From positions 1 to 50,388 of the forward strand of contig CAIOZS010000238.1 in NCBI GenBank assembly GCA_903862845.1: a stretch of 50,388 nt of DNA, in the 5' to 3' direction. Shown here one piece after another: positions 38,451 through 46,464 of the stretch. Positions within the stretch are counted from its first letter, which is position 1. Each line of letters starts with the position of its first letter. Origin of the DNA: an uncultured Thermoleophilia bacterium (lineage in GTDB: Bacteria > Actinomycetota > Thermoleophilia > UBA2241). Under the pieces are notes generated by a model. It saw only the letters and a program-made list of their open reading frames with translations, did not search any database and was not told where the DNA came from. The translations under genes and the position numbers were made by a program.

Positions 38451-38900
38451 ATGAAGACCCCACGAAAGAGGCTCCAGGCTCTGGCCCCGCTGGTGATCGC
38501 GGTAGTAGCGGCGGCGGCGCTCGCGCTTGCGTTTGGCGCCGCCGAGGCTCGGGCCGCCGATGGCGGCATGTCGAGCATGCCCGGCATGACGGCTGAAGAG
38601 ATGCAGAATATGACCACGCCCGCCCCGGCGCCGAGCGCCACCATGGAGCCCATGACGGCCGAAGAGATGCAGAACATGGCCACTCCCGCTCCGGCGCCGA
38701 GCGCCGTCGGCCAGGCCACGGGCGCGGCGATGGACCCGAACATGGACATGGGCGGCGGCGGCTCGGCCAATTGGTTCGTGGTGGGCGGCTTCGTGGCTCT
38801 GATCGCCGGCGCCACGATCGCGGCCGCGGCGACCAAGCGCCACCTGCGTCGCCGCATGCGGTCCGGTGAGCTGGCCGGCGCCGGGATCCAGGATGTCTAG
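38451..38900 (+). CDS. Small Met-rich exported membrane protein with tandem repeat
   Basis: Signal peptide, MSSMPGMTAEEMQNM...MEPMTAEEMQNM...MDPNMDMGGGG then one TM and basic tail; start ATG after CGGAGGATCGACT. Confidence 0.7.
   Translation: MKTPRKRLQALAPLVIAVVAAAALALAFGAAEARAADGGMSSMPGMTAEEMQNMTTPAPAPSATMEPMTAEEMQNMATPAPAPSAVGQATGAAMDPNMDMGGGGSANWFVVGGFVALIAGATIAAAATKRHLRRRMRSGELAGAGIQDV
38586..38709 (+). repeat. Two-copy 66-bp tandem repeat encoding MTAEEMQNM(T/A)TPAPAPSA
   Basis: ATGACGGCTGAAGAGATGCAGAA at 38586 and ATGACGGCCGAAGAGATGCAGAA at 38652. Confidence 0.8.
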
Positions 38901-40416
38901 GCGCTCATCGAGTGTGGCCGAGCCCGTGGCCGACGCCACGCAGGCCCGGGGCACGCAGGCCGGCCGCATTCTGGCTCAGGTCACGCAAGACGACCTCACG
39001 CAGGTCGACGTCGACGATCTCGAGATGGCTCTCGCGGCGGCCGGCAGCGTGCCCGACGTCCTGCCGCCCTCCGGCCCCGAGCCCAACCTGCTCCACATTT
39101 CCTGGATCGGCCGCCTGTTCCACAGCCGCTGGTACCCGGGCGTCCTTCAGATCGTCGGGCTCGTCGTGTTCGCGGCGGTGATGCTGGCGACCCTCTTCGG
39201 CCCGACGATGGTCCAGGACAACGTCGGTTCCACCATCGTCTGGATCCTCTGGTGGCCGCTGCTCCCGCTCTCCTACTTCGTGTTCTCGCGCTTCTGGTGC
39301 ACGGTGTGCCCGTACCCCGTGGTCGGCGAGTGGTTCCAGCGCCTCACGGGCGTGAGCTTGAAGGCGCCCCGCTTCCTGCGTCGCTACGGCATCTGGATCA
39401 TCGACCTCACGTTCCTCGCGATCACCTGGGCCGACCACGTGTTCGGCATCGTCGAGTCGCCGCGCGGCACCGGCTACCTGCTGCTGGCGATGCTCGGCGG
39501 CGCGATCGTCATGAGCCTCTTCTTCGAGCGCCGCGCCTTCTGCAGCCACCTTTGCTTTCTCGGTGGGCTGTCGGGCAACTACTCAATGACTTCACCACTC
39601 GCGTTTCGCGCCGACCTCGACAACTGCAAGAAGGTCGGCTGCAAGGACCTCTGGTGTGCCAACGGCTCACCGCGTGCGGCCGCGTGCCCTCTGTACGAGG
39701 TCCCGCGCACCATGGACTCCAACCGCGACTGCAACATGTGCGGCAACTGCGTGAAGTCGTGCCCACACGGTTCGCTGCGGCTCGAGGTGCGCAAGCCCAC
39801 CTCGGAGCTCTGGAACGTCCGCAAGCCGCGCCTCGACGTCGCCTTTCTGGCCATCGTCCTGGTCGGCGTCGTGATCGTGCAGAACCTCACGATGCTCGGC
39901 ATCTACCCGACGATCCTGGCCAAGGTCGCAGCGTTCACCGGCACCGACAACGTCAACGTGAACTTCACCGTCGTGTTCCTTCTGGCGATGGCCGCGCCGA
40001 TCGCGCTGCTCGCGGCCGCGAGCTTCGCCTCTTCGCGGCTCAGCGGCGGCGACATGCTGCGCGACTTCACGATCTTCGGCTACGCGCTCATCCCTCTCGA
40101 CCTTGCCGCCCACATGGCGCACAATCTCTTCCACCTGCTGGGTGAGGGCCTCGCGGTCCCGCGCTCCGTGGTCCTCTGGCTGGGCGGCACGTGGGGCGGC
40201 AGCACCGCGCTGCTCAACACGGCCACGATCGAAGTGCTCCAGTATCTGACGCTGGGCGCCGGCATCGCGGCCACCGTCTACGCTGCGTACCGCGTCTCCA
40301 CGTCGACGCGCGGCAAGGCCGGGTGGCGCGCCTTGGTGCCGCAGCTTCTGCTCGTCGCGCTGCTCGTCGCGATCAACGTCTACATGTTCACCCAGCCGAT
40401 GGCGCACAGGGCGTAG
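38893..40416 (+). CDS. Membrane-bound 4Fe-4S protein (NapH/NosR/CcoG-like polyferredoxin)
   Basis: FSRFWCTVCPYPVVGEWF, RRAFCSHLCFLGGLSGNY, CNMCGNCVKSCPHGSL, many TM segments; overlaps stop of Met-rich gene. Confidence 0.8.
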   Translation: MSRRSSSVAEPVADATQARGTQAGRILAQVTQDDLTQVDVDDLEMALAAAGSVPDVLPPSGPEPNLLHISWIGRLFHSRWYPGVLQIVGLVVFAAVMLATLFGPTMVQDNVGSTIVWILWWPLLPLSYFVFSRFWCTVCPYPVVGEWFQRLTGVSLKAPRFLRRYGIWIIDLTFLAITWADHVFGIVESPRGTGYLLLAMLGGAIVMSLFFERRAFCSHLCFLGGLSGNYSMTSPLAFRADLDNCKKVGCKDLWCANGSPRAAACPLYEVPRTMDSNRDCNMCGNCVKSCPHGSLRLEVRKPTSELWNVRKPRLDVAFLAIVLVGVVIVQNLTMLGIYPTILAKVAAFTGTDNVNVNFTVVFLLAMAAPIALLAAASFASSRLSGGDMLRDFTIFGYALIPLDLAAHMAHNLFHLLGEGLAVPRSVVLWLGGTWGGSTALLNTATIEVLQYLTLGAGIAATVYAAYRVSTSTRGKAGWRALVPQLLLVALLVAINVYMFTQPMAHRA

Positions 40417-40514
40417 GCAGGTGGGCGACGCATGAATATCGACCTCTCGGACGGCGACGGCCGCTTGACGGCCGCAGCGGGTCTCATCTAGCATCCGCCC
40501 CGCTTGAAGATGCC

Positions 40515-40670
40515 CGCGAGGGCTTCGAGGGAAGCCGGTGAGATACCGGCGTGGACCCGCCGCTGTGACCGGGGACGAAGGCCGCACGCAGCCACTGTCA
40601 GTTCGCTGACGGGAAGGCGCGGCCCGAGGGTGATCCGGAAGCCAGAAGACCTGTCTTCAAGCGCGCTGAC
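40515..40670 (+). ncRNA. Cobalamin riboswitch 1
   Basis: GGGAAGCCGGTGAGATACCGGCGTGGACCCGCCGCTGTGACC, later GCCACTGT...GGGAAGGCGCGGC, and B12-box-like AAGCCAGAAGACCTG. Confidence 0.9.
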
Positions 40671-40729
40671 GACGCTCTGCGTGGTGAACGGAGCGGCGGC
40701 GGCGCGTGCCGCGGCCTCGAAAACGGGGG

Positions 40730-40770
40730 GCCCGGGCCCGACGAAGTGTCGGCCCGGGCTTTGTCGTTTT
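40730..40770 (+). terminator. Rho-independent terminator between riboswitch 1 and the MDR dehydrogenase (likely expression platform)
   Basis: GCCCGGGCCCGAC (40730-40742) / GTCGGCCCGGGC (40748-40759) with one bulge, then TTTGTCGTTTT; start codon 40791. Confidence 0.75.
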
Positions 40771-40790
40771 CGCAACCGAAAGGCGGCGTC

Positions 40791-41819
40791 ATGCAGCCAG
40801 GCGTCATGCAGGCAGTCCTCGTCCGCGAGGTGGGCGGCTACGAGCTCGCCGAGCTGCCGGTGCCCGAGCCCGGACCGGCCGAAGCCCTCATCCGGGTGAG
40901 CGTCACCGGCCTCTGCCGCACCGACCTTAAGGTCATCAGGCACGGGCACCGCGACCTCACGCTGCCGCGCGTACCCGGCGAGGAGGTCGTGGGCCGGGTG
41001 GTGGCGCTGGGGCCGGAGGGCGCAGCCGCGCCGGCCCATCAGGTCGCCGTCGGTGACCGCGTGTATATCTATCCCGGGGTCTGGTGCGGCGTCTGCCCGA
41101 GCTGCCGGCGCGGCGCCGAGAACCTCTGTCGCGAGATGCGCATCATGGGTTTCCACCGCGATGGCGGCTTCGCCGAGCACGTCGTGGCGCCGCTGCAGAG
41201 CCTCATCCCCGTGCCCGCCGGCCTCAGCGACGAGGAGGCCGTGTTCGCCGAGCCGCTGAGCTGCTGTCTCAACGCCCTGGAGCTCGGCGGCGTCAGTGAG
41301 GGCGACGCGCTCGGCATCTGGGGGGCCGGCCCGGCCGGCACGCTCCTCGGCCGGGCCGGCTCGCTGCGCGGCGCCGAGACGGTCGTGATCGAGCCCGACG
41401 AGCGGCGCCGCGCGCTGGCCTGCGGCCACGCGGCGCCGCCCGCCATGGTCGACGTCGCGATCGTCGCCGTCGGCGCCTCGGAGGCGTACCTCGAGGCCCT
41501 CGCGGCACTCGCTCCCCGCGGCCGACTCGTCGTGTTCTCGGGGCTGCTGCCCGCGGCCGACGACGCCCCGCACGTGAGCCTTAACCGCCTGCACTACAAC
41601 GAGCACACCGTGGTCGGCGCCTACGGCTGCGCGTTCCGTCACGGGGAGGCCGCGCTCGAGCTGCTGGGCAGCGGCAGGCTCCGCGTGGACGACATGATCA
41701 GCCACCGCTTGCCGCTGCGCGACCTCGAGCGCGGCCTCGACCTCGTCGCCCGGCGCACGGGCATGAAGGTCCATCTGTATCCCGATCCTGCCCTGATCCC
41801 CGAGAGGAGCCCTCAGTGA
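40791..41819 (+). CDS. Zinc-dependent medium-chain (MDR) alcohol dehydrogenase-like protein
   Basis: PGEEVVGRVVALG, GVWCGVCPSCRRGAENLCREMRIMGF (structural Zn cysteines), GIWGAGPAGTLLGRAG; alternative start at 40806. Confidence 0.88.
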   Translation: MQPGVMQAVLVREVGGYELAELPVPEPGPAEALIRVSVTGLCRTDLKVIRHGHRDLTLPRVPGEEVVGRVVALGPEGAAAPAHQVAVGDRVYIYPGVWCGVCPSCRRGAENLCREMRIMGFHRDGGFAEHVVAPLQSLIPVPAGLSDEEAVFAEPLSCCLNALELGGVSEGDALGIWGAGPAGTLLGRAGSLRGAETVVIEPDERRRALACGHAAPPAMVDVAIVAVGASEAYLEALAALAPRGRLVVFSGLLPAADDAPHVSLNRLHYNEHTVVGAYGCAFRHGEAALELLGSGRLRVDDMISHRLPLRDLERGLDLVARRTGMKVHLYPDPALIPERSPQ

Positions 41820-42952
41820 CCCCCGACGACACCGGCCTTCGCGCCTTCGGCGCCGAGATCCAGCACTTCATCGACGGCCGTGACCTGAGCCGCGAGCGCA
41901 CCTACGAACTGTTCCGCGAGGTGCTGCTCGGCGAGCAGCCCGATCTGCAGCAAGGCGCGCTGCTCGCGGCGCTGGTCGCCAAGGGCGAGACGCCGGAGGA
42001 GATCGCCGGCGCCTGGCAGGCCATCGTGGAGCTCGACACCGTGCCGGCCACCGTCAGCGCCGCCGGTCCCCTCGTCGAGAACTCGGGCACGGGCATGGAC
42101 GCGCTGAAGACGTTCAACGTGAGCTCGGCAGCGGCCGTGATCGCCGCCGCCTGTGGGGCGCGCATGGCGAGGCACGGCGCCCGTGCCCTCACCTCGAGGT
42201 GCGGCGCCGTCGACATTCTGGAAGCCGTCGGCGTGGACGTGGACTGCGACGGCGCCTCGGTGGAGCGCAGCATCAGCCAGGCCGGGATCGGCATCTTCAA
42301 CGGCATGAGCCCGGCGGTGCATCCCGGCGGGCTGGGCCGCATTCTCAGCCAGATCCGCTTCGGCTCGACGCTGAACATCGCGGCGTCACTGGCCAATCCG
42401 GTGCGGCCCACTCACGGCGTGCGCGGCGTGTACGCAGGCAACCTCGTCGGCCCCGTCGCCGAGGTGATGCTCGAGATCGGCTACCAGCGCGTGATGGTCG
42501 TGCATGGCTACGACGACCGCCGTGAGGCGGGCATGGACGAGCTCTCGGTGCTCGGCGCGTCGCTCGTCACCGAGATGCACGCCGGCGGGCGCCGGGACGC
42601 CTACACTGTCGAGCCCGAGGACTTCGGCATTCGCCGCGCGGCGCACGCGGAGATCGCGCCACTCCGTTACCTGCGCGACGAGGCCGTGCGCTTTCTGCAG
42701 CTGCTCGGCGGCCGCGGGCACGAGGCATGCGGCGACGCCGCCTGCCTCAACGCGGCCGCAGTGCTCTACGTCGCGGGTGAAGCCGCCGACCTCGGCGACG
42801 GCCTCGCGCAGGCGCGCGAGGCCGTCGCCTCGGGAGCAGCCCTGCGCAAGCTCGAGGAATGGGTGGCCGCGCAGGCCGGCGGGCTCGAGCAGCGACGGGC
42901 GGGCGAAGCCCGCCTGGGCGCGCTGCTCGCGGAGGCCGGCCTGGACCTCTGA
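41816..42952 (+). CDS. Anthranilate phosphoribosyltransferase-like (TrpD/nucleoside phosphorylase fold) protein
   Basis: VENSGTGMDALKTFNVSSAAAVIAAACGARMARHGARALTSRCGAVDILEAVGV, GIFNGMSPAVHPGGLGRILSQIRFGSTLNIAASLANPVRPTHGVRGVY. Confidence 0.85.
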   Translation: MTPDDTGLRAFGAEIQHFIDGRDLSRERTYELFREVLLGEQPDLQQGALLAALVAKGETPEEIAGAWQAIVELDTVPATVSAAGPLVENSGTGMDALKTFNVSSAAAVIAAACGARMARHGARALTSRCGAVDILEAVGVDVDCDGASVERSISQAGIGIFNGMSPAVHPGGLGRILSQIRFGSTLNIAASLANPVRPTHGVRGVYAGNLVGPVAEVMLEIGYQRVMVVHGYDDRREAGMDELSVLGASLVTEMHAGGRRDAYTVEPEDFGIRRAAHAEIAPLRYLRDEAVRFLQLLGGRGHEACGDAACLNAAAVLYVAGEAADLGDGLAQAREAVASGAALRKLEEWVAAQAGGLEQRRAGEARLGALLAEAGLDL

Positions 42953-42969
42953 GGGGCGCCGCCGGCGGA

Positions 42970-43013
42970 GCGCCCGCCCCCGCAGTGCTTGACCTCGCGC
43001 GCCCGCCCCCGCA
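42970..43013 (+). repeat. 15-bp direct repeat GCGCCCGCCCCCGCA
   Basis: Identical copies at 42970-42984 and 42999-43013 (29-bp period) upstream of the secreted peptidase gene; TTGACC lies between. Confidence 0.6.
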
Positions 43014-43103
43014 CGATGGCCTCAGGCAGCGGCGGCGGCGCGAGGGGTCGCGAAGAGGGACGTCCCGCCCAGAAGCCGGCTGCGGCCGGCCGAAAGGGGT
43101 CTG

Positions 43104-45575
43104 ATGATGCGCTCGCCGGTCGTCTCTACCGTCCTTGTCGCGCTGCTCTGCGTCGTCGCTGCGCTGGCGGCGGCCGGCTCCGCGCGCGCCGCCGGCGCTC
43201 CCCCGCCTCAGGCCTCATGGACCATCGCTCTCTACGCCAACGGTGACAACAATCTCATGTACACGTGGCCGCTCTTCACCCTGCCGGCGCTCGAGCGCAT
43301 CCCGCCGAACGGCGCCGTGAACGTCGTCGCCATGCTCGACAAGCCGAAGAAGGGCGGCGCCTGGCTCTACAAGATCTCCGGGCCCTCTGTCGAGACCGTG
43401 AAGCACTACGCCGCCGAGCGCGATTTCGGCGCGGGCGCCACGTTCCGATGGTTCCTCGAGCAGGTCCACGCGCGGTTCCCCAGCGACCACCTGCTGGTCG
43501 TCGGCTGGGACCACGGCTACGGCTGGCACTACTTCAGCTGGGACGACACCTCTGGCGACAAGATCCTGCTGCCCGAGCTGAAGAAGGCGATCGTGGGCGC
43601 CGGCGTGCCCATCGACGTCCTGGGCTTCGACGCCTGCAACATGGCCGACGCGGACGTGGCGTACGAGCTTGCGGCCACCGGGCTCGTCGGCCACCTCGTG
43701 GCCTCCGAAGAGACCATCGACCAGGACGGCTATCCGTACGACAACATGTTCACGCCGCTGGCCTACGACCCCCAGCGCGAGCCCGACGCAGTGGTCACGG
43801 ACATGCTCGCCGGGTGGCAGCGCTACTACGGCTCCCGGCGCAACTTCAATTGGGTCAGCCTGTCCGCCGTCGACCTGGCCGGGAGCGTCGCGATGAAGGG
43901 CGACCTCGTCGCCTGGGTCACGCGGCTGCGTGACGATCTGCCGCTGTTCGCGTCCCGCTACCAGGCCGCGATGACCGCGACGATCTACGCCTGGGACTCG
44001 TGGCAGCTCGACCTCGGCGGCTTTGCGGCCCAGCTCGCGGACGACCCGCTGATCACGGACGCCGCCCTCAAGGCGGCCGCGGCCGCCGTGCGTGACGACG
44101 TCGCGGCGGCCGTGATCGACGTCACGAGCGGTTCGTACGCGAGCGAGTTTACGGGCCTGACGGTCTGGGCGGGCAGCGGTGCAGACTGGAAGCAGTACCG
44201 CGAGGACTACCGCGCCCAGGTGGGATTCGGCAAGCCGGTCGCCGCCGGCGGCACCGGCTGGTACGACTTCCTGCGCGCCTTCAACGCCGGCACGGCGGCC
44301 GACCGGCACAAGCCCGACCCCATGGATCTGCCGGGGCGCGCCGCCTACGGCCTCAGCGACGTGTACTTCAGGGACGCCCAGCACGGCTGGGCGACCGGCT
44401 TCAATAACGTCGCGAGCACCTCGTTCGTGATGCGCACGGCGGCCGCGGGCACGGCCTGGAAGACGAGCGACCAGGCGGCGCTGGCGAACTATCTCTTCAG
44501 CGCCATCGCCGCGCAACCCGGCGAAGTCCTGTGGGCGGTGGGCGACTCGGGCTACGACGACAGCATCATTGCGCGCAGCGCCACCGCCGGGCGCACCTGG
44601 ACCCAGCGCCGTTCGCACACCGCCCAGTACCTGTTCGGCGTGGACTTCGCCGATGCCAGGCACGGCTGGGTGTGCGGGGCGGGCGGCACGCTGCTGCGCA
44701 GCGCCGATGCGGGCAGGAGCTGGAAGAAGGTCGCCTCCGCCCCGACGGGCGACCTCTTCGCCCTCGATTTCGGCGACGCGAGCCACGGCTGGGCGGCGGT
44801 CAACGACGAGCGCTACCCGAACGCGCAGCTCGAGTACACCGGCGACGCCGGCGCGCACTGGGTGAGCCGGTACACGGCCGCCAGGGCTCTCCTCTACAGC
44901 GTCGACGCGCTGAGCGACACTGAGGTCTGGGCGGCCGGCGGCGACCCGGCGAGCGAGGCGGGGACACTGGTGCACGGTGGCCTCGGTGAGGTTTGGTCGA
45001 CGCAGTGGAGCGGCGTCCAGCGACTGGCCGACGTGAAGATGGCCGACGTGACGCACGGCTGGGCGGTCGGCGACGGCGGCCTCATCCTGCACACCGGCAA
45101 CGGCTCCACGTGGGCTCCTCAGGTCAGCGGAGTCGCCTTCGACCTCACGGCGGTGAGCGCCGTGGACGAGTTGACGGCGTGGGCGGTCGGCGACGGCGAG
45201 GCGATCCTCTCGACCAGCGACGGCGGCGCGCATTGGGTCGCCGGTCACGGCGACGTCGTGGGGCCTGAGACGCAAGCGCCGCAGGCGGCTCGTGCGTCGC
45301 TCGGCGTCAGGGCCACGCTGCACTTCCGGGTGGCGGACGGCTGCGGAGACGCGCGGCCAACCATCAAGATCAGGGACGCGCGCGGCCGGGTGGTCAAGTC
45401 CCGTGAGCTCGGCTGGGTCGCGAGCGGGGCCGAGCAGGCCTGGACCTTTCGCTGCACGCTCCCACGCGGCACGTACCGCTTCTCCGTGGCCGCCGTCGAC
45501 ATGGCCGGCAACCACCAGGGCAACGTGGCGAGCAACACGCTCAAGGTGACGGCATCGCCGTCGACCGCGCGATGA
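43104..45575 (+). CDS. Secreted clostripain-like (peptidase C11) protein fused to YCF48/BNR-type propeller and C-terminal Ig-like domain
   Basis: Signal peptide; WTIALYANGDNNL; catalytic-type VVGWDHGYGW and LGFDACNMADADVAYEL; repeated HGWA(V/T)G..G.I/L...(S)TDGG-like units; C-terminal FSVAAVDMAGN. Confidence 0.8.
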   Translation: MMRSPVVSTVLVALLCVVAALAAAGSARAAGAPPPQASWTIALYANGDNNLMYTWPLFTLPALERIPPNGAVNVVAMLDKPKKGGAWLYKISGPSVETVKHYAAERDFGAGATFRWFLEQVHARFPSDHLLVVGWDHGYGWHYFSWDDTSGDKILLPELKKAIVGAGVPIDVLGFDACNMADADVAYELAATGLVGHLVASEETIDQDGYPYDNMFTPLAYDPQREPDAVVTDMLAGWQRYYGSRRNFNWVSLSAVDLAGSVAMKGDLVAWVTRLRDDLPLFASRYQAAMTATIYAWDSWQLDLGGFAAQLADDPLITDAALKAAAAAVRDDVAAAVIDVTSGSYASEFTGLTVWAGSGADWKQYREDYRAQVGFGKPVAAGGTGWYDFLRAFNAGTAADRHKPDPMDLPGRAAYGLSDVYFRDAQHGWATGFNNVASTSFVMRTAAAGTAWKTSDQAALANYLFSAIAAQPGEVLWAVGDSGYDDSIIARSATAGRTWTQRRSHTAQYLFGVDFADARHGWVCGAGGTLLRSADAGRSWKKVASAPTGDLFALDFGDASHGWAAVNDERYPNAQLEYTGDAGAHWVSRYTAARALLYSVDALSDTEVWAAGGDPASEAGTLVHGGLGEVWSTQWSGVQRLADVKMADVTHGWAVGDGGLILHTGNGSTWAPQVSGVAFDLTAVSAVDELTAWAVGDGEAILSTSDGGAHWVAGHGDVVGPETQAPQAARASLGVRATLHFRVADGCGDARPTIKIRDARGRVVKSRELGWVASGAEQAWTFRCTLPRGTYRFSVAAVDMAGNHQGNVASNTLKVTASPSTAR

Positions 45576-45604
45576 CATTTGCGCCTGCGGGTCGGCCGCT
45601 GTAG

Positions 45605-45765
45605 CCTTCACGGGCCATCTCTCAGCCGCTGGGAAGCCGGTGCAAGGCCGGCGCTGCCCCGCAACTGTAGGCGCCGACGAAAGCCGCAGCGATGCCACTG
45701 CCCAAGGGCGGGAAGGCGCGGCCGGTAGGACGAAGCGCGAGCCAGGACACCGTGGCTGAGGGAGC
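45605..45765 (+). ncRNA. Cobalamin riboswitch 2
   Basis: GGGAAGCCGGTGCAAGGCCGGCGCTGCCCCGCAACTGTAGGCGCC; GCCACTGCCCAAGGGCGGGAAGGCGCGGC; B12 box GAGCCAGGACACCG; upstream of cobU. Confidence 0.95.
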
Positions 45766-45795
45766 ATCGCGACAACGCCTCGAGGGAGGGCTGCG

Positions 45796-46464
45796 GTGAG
45801 TGCATCTCACGACCGATTCATTCTCGTCACCGGTGGCGCGCGCAGCGGCAAGAGCACCTTTGCCGAGCGGCTCGCGGCGCAGCTCGCCGAGCCGCGCGGT
45901 GGCCGCGTGACCTACCTCGCCACCTCCGAGACCAACGACGTCGAGATGGCGGCGCGGGTCGCGGCGCATCGCGCCGCGCGGCCCACCGCCTGGACCACGG
46001 TGGAGTGCCCGCGCGAGGTGCCGGCGGTGGTGCGCGAGCACGCCGGTGACGGGGTCTTCCTCCTCGACTGCGTCACGTTCTGGGTCACCAACCTGCTGTT
46101 CGCGGGCGGCGCCTTCGGCGGCAGTACGCCGCCCGCCGAGGGCTTCAACTACGACAAGGACCTGCTGCCGGCGGACGAGGAGCGCGCCGCCGCGGCGCGC
46201 GTCTCCGCCGGCATCTCCGATCTTCTCGCCGCGCTCACCGAGACAGGCGCCACTATGATCGCCGTGTCCAACGAGGTCGGGCTTGGGGTCGTCCCCGAGT
46301 ATCCGCTCGCTCGTCTGTACCGCGACCAGCTCGGCTGGGCCAACCAGCGCCTCGCCGCCACGGCCGATCGCGTCTACTTCCTCGTCGCCGGCTTTCCGCT
46401 CGACGTCACGGCTCTCGCCGCTTCCCCGCTCACCCAGTCTTCCGTGAAGGAGTCCGACCAGTGA
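45796..46464 (+). CDS. cobU: Adenosylcobinamide kinase / adenosylcobinamide-phosphate guanylyltransferase
   Basis: ILVTGGARSGKSTFAERLA P-loop, DCVTFWVTNLL, AVSNEVGLGVVPEYPLARLYRDQLGWANQRLA. Confidence 0.95.
   Translation: MSASHDRFILVTGGARSGKSTFAERLAAQLAEPRGGRVTYLATSETNDVEMAARVAAHRAARPTAWTTVECPREVPAVVREHAGDGVFLLDCVTFWVTNLLFAGGAFGGSTPPAEGFNYDKDLLPADEERAAAARVSAGISDLLAALTETGATMIAVSNEVGLGVVPEYPLARLYRDQLGWANQRLAATADRVYFLVAGFPLDVTALAASPLTQSSVKESDQ

Noticed and set aside
43215-45767. 850-aa antisense ORF opposite the clostripain-like gene
   Set aside because: Composition-driven open frame; the plus-strand protein has signal peptide, catalytic motifs and repeats.
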